Assembly: GCA_003453555.1 (NCBI GenBank)
Contig: DMLA01000146.1
Span: 1-10,237, forward strand
Origin: Chloroflexota bacterium
Lineage (GTDB): Bacteria; Chloroflexota; Anaerolineae; UBA7937
Direction: 5' to 3'
Length of the DNA stretch: 10,237 nucleotides
The notes beneath the pieces were generated by a model, which saw only the letters and a list, made by a program, of their open reading frames with translations, ran no database searches and was not told where the DNA came from. Shown piece by piece: positions 7,076 through 10,237 of the stretch (position 1 is the first letter of the stretch; each line of letters opens with the position of its first letter). A program made the translations under genes and the position numbers.

Positions 7076-9271
7076 TTAGCTGCTATAGCGGCGCCTTGAT
7101 TCTCTTAGATATAAGGCCAACTGTTTGACTTCTGGATTCTCGACCCTAAGGGATGATTCAAACTCGGCGCGGGATTGTTCGGCAACAACGTCTACTAAGT
7201 CTTTCATCTCTGCTAGAGTGCTAGCGATACTAACAGGTTTGTTTCCGATGCCTGGTGATCGGTAGGCTTTGGTGAGATACTCGATACTCTTGGCCATAAC
7301 TATGGTGAAAACATCTACTGCGTTGATCGCCATGCCAGATTCAAGCGTCCTACGTGTCCAATGGGCAGCGTCGTGTAAGATGTGCTCTTTCACGCTACTT
7401 GCCCTACCTTCATCCCACCCACTGGGTTGTTTGCGACAGACAAGAATTGCATCATAACGGATGTTTCCGCTACTACTGTGAAAACCGCTTTTGCCTTCCG
7501 AGCGCACAAGTGGACTGGCTGAAATATAGAATCCGGCGTCTAACAAGGTCTCAGCAATGCTCTCCCACGCCCACGTCTTATTGTGGTGAAAAGTGAAGAT
7601 CATCAGGCCCTCGTCCTTGAGAGCCCGGTGGCATTCCTTGAACACACGTGTCAGTCCTTCCCTAAAGAATGTAGTTGTCTTTCCTAAGTTGTCGCTCTTA
7701 ACGATTTCCTCAGGGCGACTGGAGAGTTCAGGTCTAAACCAAGGGTACACATCTTGCAGTGCCAATCGTAGCCACACATAAAAGAAGTCTGCCAACTCAG
7801 AGTACTGCACATTATCAAAATACGGAGGGTCCGTAATAACCGCATCTATCTCCCCATTGGGTATGAAAGACAGGTCTTCCGAGTTGCCACACCTGAGCAA
7901 AGCAACCTTGTTTGCATTTAGTAGCTTGTCAAAGGTTTCTACCGGTTGGCCTTCGATGCACTCCGTGCCCGTCCGCTTGCTGAATCGCCTCCCTCTGAGG
8001 TCAAAGAGCCGCTCGTAGGGTTGTTGACAGTATTCCTTCGCGCGCCGGACTTTCTGAAAGCACTTGACAAAGGTGCCACGCCCATAAACTGTGCCCCAAA
8101 CGTTGTTCTCAGTCGGGCGCTCGATAGGATGGTAAGCATGAAGCCCGAAGAAAGGCGAGATTTTGTGCCATTGAATTTCGTATTTGCAAAACATCGTGTT
8201 CGTCTGTAAACAGTCAGAAAAGGCGATAAGCATTAGTTCACGGGTGTTCTGATCCGGCAACGCGACGATATCTTCCAACAGCCTTGATAAGCAAAGTAGT
8301 TGTCGCTCATTGAACATTTGCCAAAAGTACTCGTAGCCATGATTGACAGGGCGTGGGTCACTGCGTCCTTCGACTGGGATACGCTGCTCCGGGACGAGCA
8401 ACTTATCCCTTCTCCGCGCAAACTCTTCCTTTGCCCTTCCCCACAGGGCTCTGTCGTAGCTGTCGACTCTCTTAAAGAACCGGCCGCACGTCCGGCAGTA
8501 TCCTTCGAGGGCGTGGAGTTCTTCCCGCAACTTTGTTCCTCTGCGCTGAACCGCATCTATTATCCGTTGCTTGTCCCCACATTCGGGACAGCGGAAAAAG
8601 CCTCTCGAAGATACTCCTTGGCGAGGATCAAAAGTCTCCCCACATTCAGGACATCGGGTTTCAGGGTCGTATTCTTTCGTCTCGATGACCTGAAAGCAAT
8701 GAGGGCAAAAGGAGACATTGACGTTATTACGGCGGGAGAGTTCGAAGTTTGGGAATAGTCTCACCTTAGCACCACATTCACCGCACGTCGCAATTTTGAC
8801 CCAGAAGAAATACATCACGTCGGCCTCTTGACCACATGGACACCTAGTTTGGTAGTATTGTTTGATGAATTGAGAGGCTGTGGCTTCCAAATGCTCAAAA
8901 GCAGAGTCCAAAGCATCGAGGTCAACAGGCTCGATCTCTTTCTTCGTGATAAACCATGCTACAGGATTGATGTCAACACCAACAACTTTGCAACCTAAGC
9001 GGAGTGCTTCCGCAATAGTGGTGCCACCTCCCATGAATGGGTCTAACACGATCTTCCCTTGAAGGTCTGCTCCTTCACAAAATCGACGCCAGGCGAGATC
9101 TTCGGGATCTTCGTGATCGCTAAAAGCTGAAAGTGTGATCATGCGGAAGACGCTGCCTAGCCGGCGAGCCCACCACTTGTGCATTCGATAGATGGGCCTT
9201 TTCGCATTTCCTTCAGCCATCGCCACACGATTGAGTTGTTCAACTGGCAGAGTCTTTTCGATAAGTTTCAC
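7076..9271 (-). CDS. Putative DNA methyltransferase, DUF1156/COG1743-like, with three zinc ribbons
   Basis: The 731-residue protein is a probable modification enzyme that transfers a methyl group from S-adenosylmethionine to DNA, most likely to an amino group, protecting host DNA from the adjacent nuclease. The N-terminus (KLIEKTLPVEQLN, then HKWWARR at 31-37) resembles DUF1156 proteins. SAM-binding motif I is LDPFMGGGTT at 76-85 with VGVDINP at 97-103; the catalytic motif DPPY is at 481-484 in DAVITDPPYFDNVQYSE. Between them is a cysteine-rich insert with three four-cysteine sets: C144/146/163/166, C189/192/207/210 and C228/231/259/262. The order motif I before motif IV fits the alpha or gamma arrangement. 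GTG at 9271 is chosen because homologous sequence begins there and an SD precedes it; the frame stays open to 9376, but that part overlaps the nuclease gene and looks unrelated to the family. Base composition is lower in GC than the pheT-mutS2 region. The recognition site is unknown. Confidence 0.85.
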   Translation of the reverse strand: MKLIEKTLPVEQLNRVAMAEGNAKRPIYRMHKWWARRLGSVFRMITLSAFSDHEDPEDLAWRRFCEGADLQGKIVLDPFMGGGTTIAEALRLGCKVVGVDINPVAWFITKKEIEPVDLDALDSAFEHLEATASQFIKQYYQTRCPCGQEADVMYFFWVKIATCGECGAKVRLFPNFELSRRNNVNVSFCPHCFQVIETKEYDPETRCPECGETFDPRQGVSSRGFFRCPECGDKQRIIDAVQRRGTKLREELHALEGYCRTCGRFFKRVDSYDRALWGRAKEEFARRRDKLLVPEQRIPVEGRSDPRPVNHGYEYFWQMFNERQLLCLSRLLEDIVALPDQNTRELMLIAFSDCLQTNTMFCKYEIQWHKISPFFGLHAYHPIERPTENNVWGTVYGRGTFVKCFQKVRRAKEYCQQPYERLFDLRGRRFSKRTGTECIEGQPVETFDKLLNANKVALLRCGNSEDLSFIPNGEIDAVITDPPYFDNVQYSELADFFYVWLRLALQDVYPWFRPELSSRPEEIVKSDNLGKTTTFFREGLTRVFKECHRALKDEGLMIFTFHHNKTWAWESIAETLLDAGFYISASPLVRSEGKSGFHSSSGNIRYDAILVCRKQPSGWDEGRASSVKEHILHDAAHWTRRTLESGMAINAVDVFTIVMAKSIEYLTKAYRSPGIGNKPVSIASTLAEMKDLVDVVAEQSRAEFESSLRVENPEVKQLALYLRESRRRYSS

Positions 9272-9275
9272 GATG

Positions 9276-9282
9276 CCCTCAA
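9276..9282 (-). promoter_or_regulatory. Ribosome binding site of the methyltransferase, overlapping the nuclease stop codon
   Basis: The minus-strand sequence TTGAGGG contains the nuclease stop TGA (9281-9279) and an SD-like GAGGG, four bases before GTG 9271. A ribosome that ends on the nuclease could start again directly, so expression of the methyltransferase may be coupled to that of the nuclease. Confidence 0.55.
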
Positions 9283-10004
9283 GAATTCCGCTCCAACAAG
9301 CGCCCCCACATGGCGTCGCCGGTCCGACCATACAGCCTTTCAAATTCCCTGGTAAGCTGGTCGATCTTGGCTTCAATGATCTCGGAGAGCGTTAGTCCCT
9401 TAGGGTCCTTGAAGCTCTTGCCAACCTCGGCAGCAATGTCAAAGATGTCGTCTATGCAATCAGGATCATCTGAGATGAATTCCCAGAATTGTCTTCCCGA
9501 GATCCAGTCAACGCCACCTTCCTCTTGAACGTATTTTCTCACGATACCGCTCACCCGTCCCACATTGCCATAGCACATGCCGTAAAGGGCCACTGATCCC
9601 ACGTTGCGCCTCTGCGCAGAGCGGAGCAACTGGGCAATTCTTACTCCCAAATCCTTCGGGATCGTGTTCGGACCGCTTTTGATTTGAATATGGTAATGTA
9701 CGTCTTCCTTCGTCTTTAGAATGTCGGCCCCCTCGACACCGGTGCCCTCAGAGAACAATTTCGCTGCATTCTGAAGAGCCATGCCGAACGAAGTAACTGC
9801 CCCTCGCTCCAACCTCTGGTTGACCAGCCATCTCACTATAGCCCTCGAGTTGTTGAGATTGAGTTCCTGTGCTAGAAGACGAATAAGGAAGGGATTGATG
9901 TCCAGGCTTTCGATTTTTAGCTTCCGTATGGTCTTTGCGCGGTTCACCAAGAACTTCTCGAAGATTTCCCTGACTTGTTCACGTTTTGCGTCATCTAGCG
10001 GCAT
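9279..10004 (-). CDS. PmeII-family-like type II restriction endonuclease
   Basis: The 241-residue protein fits the PmeII family of type II restriction enzymes by its N-terminal helical region with LDINPFLIRLLAQEL, followed by RAIVRWLVNQRLERGAVTSFG, and by its nuclease core. The PD-(D/E)XK site can be read as E86/E91 and D94 (EGTGVEGADIL), then Q107-x-K109 in HYHIQIKSGPNTIPKDLG, with glutamine in place of the usual acidic residue. It should cut unmodified double-stranded DNA with Mg2+. ATG 10004 is preferred: it has SD GGGGAGG at 10010-10016, five bases ahead. The in-frame TTG at 10094 lies at about the predicted transcription start and has no SD. The methyltransferase follows after seven bases, which supports a restriction-modification pair. 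No controller or Vsr gene is nearby. Family assignment is from memory of its motifs, not a search. Confidence 0.8.
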   Translation of the reverse strand: MPLDDAKREQVREIFEKFLVNRAKTIRKLKIESLDINPFLIRLLAQELNLNNSRAIVRWLVNQRLERGAVTSFGMALQNAAKLFSEGTGVEGADILKTKEDVHYHIQIKSGPNTIPKDLGVRIAQLLRSAQRRNVGSVALYGMCYGNVGRVSGIVRKYVQEEGGVDWISGRQFWEFISDDPDCIDDIFDIAAEVGKSFKDPKGLTLSEIIEAKIDQLTREFERLYGRTGDAMWGRLLERNS

Positions 10005-10009
10005 TGTTG

Positions 10010-10016
10010 CCTCCCC
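10010..10016 (-). promoter_or_regulatory. Ribosome binding site of the restriction endonuclease
   Basis: GGGGAGG on the minus strand, five bases before ATG 10004. It decides the start in favour of 10004 over the upstream TTG at 10094. Confidence 0.75.
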
Positions 10017-10097
10017 GTACAGAGTCCAGTGTGTGAGACCGATGGACGTCTTCGCTTGGCAGGTATGTGGCTCGATCAAATTGGAACATCTCAAGCT

Positions 10098-10126
10098 ATT
10101 ATACCACGATGCTTATAGTATCTCAA
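10098..10126 (-). promoter_or_regulatory. Promoter of the restriction-modification operon
   Basis: On the minus strand TTGAGA (10126-10121; five of six to consensus) and TATAAT (10103-10098; six of six) are 17 bases apart, and TG one base before the -10 makes it an extended -10 as well. Transcription should begin near 10091, giving a 5' leader of about 87 bases before the nuclease ATG. The leader contains GGCAGGTAT on the opposite strand (10058-10066), which recurs at 10174-10182. No convincing operator palindrome is seen over the promoter. Confidence 0.75.
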
Positions 10127-10173
10127 TGCGACAATACCTGGACCAAAGCCCGACGCTACGTTTAGGCCAAATT

Positions 10174-10193
10174 GGCAGGTATAGAAACCTGCC
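10174..10193 (+). repeat. Palindromic repeat unit, right flank of the restriction-modification operon
   Basis: GGCAGGT (10174-10180) and ACCTGCC (10187-10193) form a perfect seven-pair stem with a six-base loop. It carries GGCAGGT-N3-GAAACCT, matching the left-flank unit at 7044-7064 but in opposite orientation. A second small palindrome, GCCAA-A-TTGGC (10166-10176), overlaps its left arm. TTGACA follows 36 bases later, as a TTGACA follows the left copy. Confidence 0.6.
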
Positions 10194-10228
10194 CTACTTA
10201 GCGGATTTTGAGATGAGAGATACCCCAC

Positions 10229-10234
10229 TTGACA
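10229..10234 (+). promoter_or_regulatory. Possible -35 box of a promoter reading out of the window
   Basis: TTGACA on the plus strand, a perfect -35 match, set in CCCCACTTGACAAAT. The -10 would fall beyond the window end, so this cannot be confirmed. The 233 bases from 10005 to the window end hold no open reading frame that looks like a gene; they contain the operon promoter, the repeat unit and this box. Confidence 0.35.
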
Positions 10235-10237
10235 AAT

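Noticed and set aside
8300..8758. Plus-strand open frame of 152 codons inside the methyltransferase
   Set aside because: It is antisense to the zinc-ribbon region, shows no motif, and has no supported start; it is a by-product of the coding constraint on the other strand.
9272..9376. Upstream extension of the methyltransferase frame
   Set aside because: These 35 codons overlap the end of the nuclease gene in another frame and do not resemble the family; GTG 9271 has an SD and begins at the expected N-terminus.
10005..10094. 30-residue extension of the nuclease from TTG 10094
   Set aside because: The predicted transcription start is at about 10091, so the TTG may not even be in the message, and ATG 10004 has an excellent SD.
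6990..10105. Second shared string (GAACATCT then GCTAT) at 7009-6993 minus and 10084-10099 plus
   Set aside because: The match is short, and its order relative to the GGCAGGT units differs on the two sides, so it does not extend the inverted repeat; probably chance plus shared promoter-like sequence.
1..10237. CRISPR array, tRNA or rRNA gene, transposase
   Set aside because: No regularly spaced repeats, no tRNA or rRNA signature and no transposase or integrase coding sequence were seen on either strand.

Overview
The window is bacterial chromosome with two unlike parts. Positions 1-6888 are a dense plus-strand run of housekeeping genes: the end of pheS, complete pheT, a CvpA-family membrane protein, mutS2, a DUF2889 protein and an HD-domain phosphohydrolase. 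Gaps are short or the genes overlap (ATGA and TTGA junctions), and Shine-Dalgarno sites are GGAG-like. The coding strand is purine- and GC-rich, with many ATA isoleucine and AGG arginine codons, a style common in thermophilic bacteria. The pheST-cvpA-mutS2 order is a shortened form of the cluster known from Firmicutes (pheST-zapA-cvpA-polX-mutS2). PheT has an SPNLVRCLS motif where most bacteria have NRPDCLS; from memory this resembles Chloroflexota. A thermophilic Chloroflexota-like host is therefore only a low-confidence guess.

Positions 7076-10004 (minus strand) hold a two-gene restriction-modification operon of visibly lower GC, converging on the core run. A PmeII-family-like PD-(D/E)XK endonuclease comes first. 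After a 7-base gap comes a large DUF1156/COG1743-like DNA methyltransferase that carries three four-cysteine zinc ribbons between its SAM-binding motif and its DPPY motif. A strong sigma-70-type promoter (TTGAGA-17-TATAAT) lies about 90 bases ahead of the nuclease start. No controller protein gene is seen.

The borders of this operon hold the least ordinary sequence. Both flanks carry a copy of a small palindromic unit, GGCAGGT-(3 to 5 bases)-GAAACCT, in inverted orientation and followed outward, 23 to 38 bases on, by a TTGACA box. On the left flank that box belongs to a perfect consensus promoter (TTGACA-17-TATAAT) that points away from the operon into the 3' end of the HD gene, with no gene downstream on its strand. 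A short U-rich RNA or an antisense transcript is possible there.

In function, the core run supplies phenylalanyl-tRNA synthetase, a membrane protein, a ribosome-rescue/DNA-processing ATPase and two poorly known proteins. The right part is a defence module, probably acquired horizontally.
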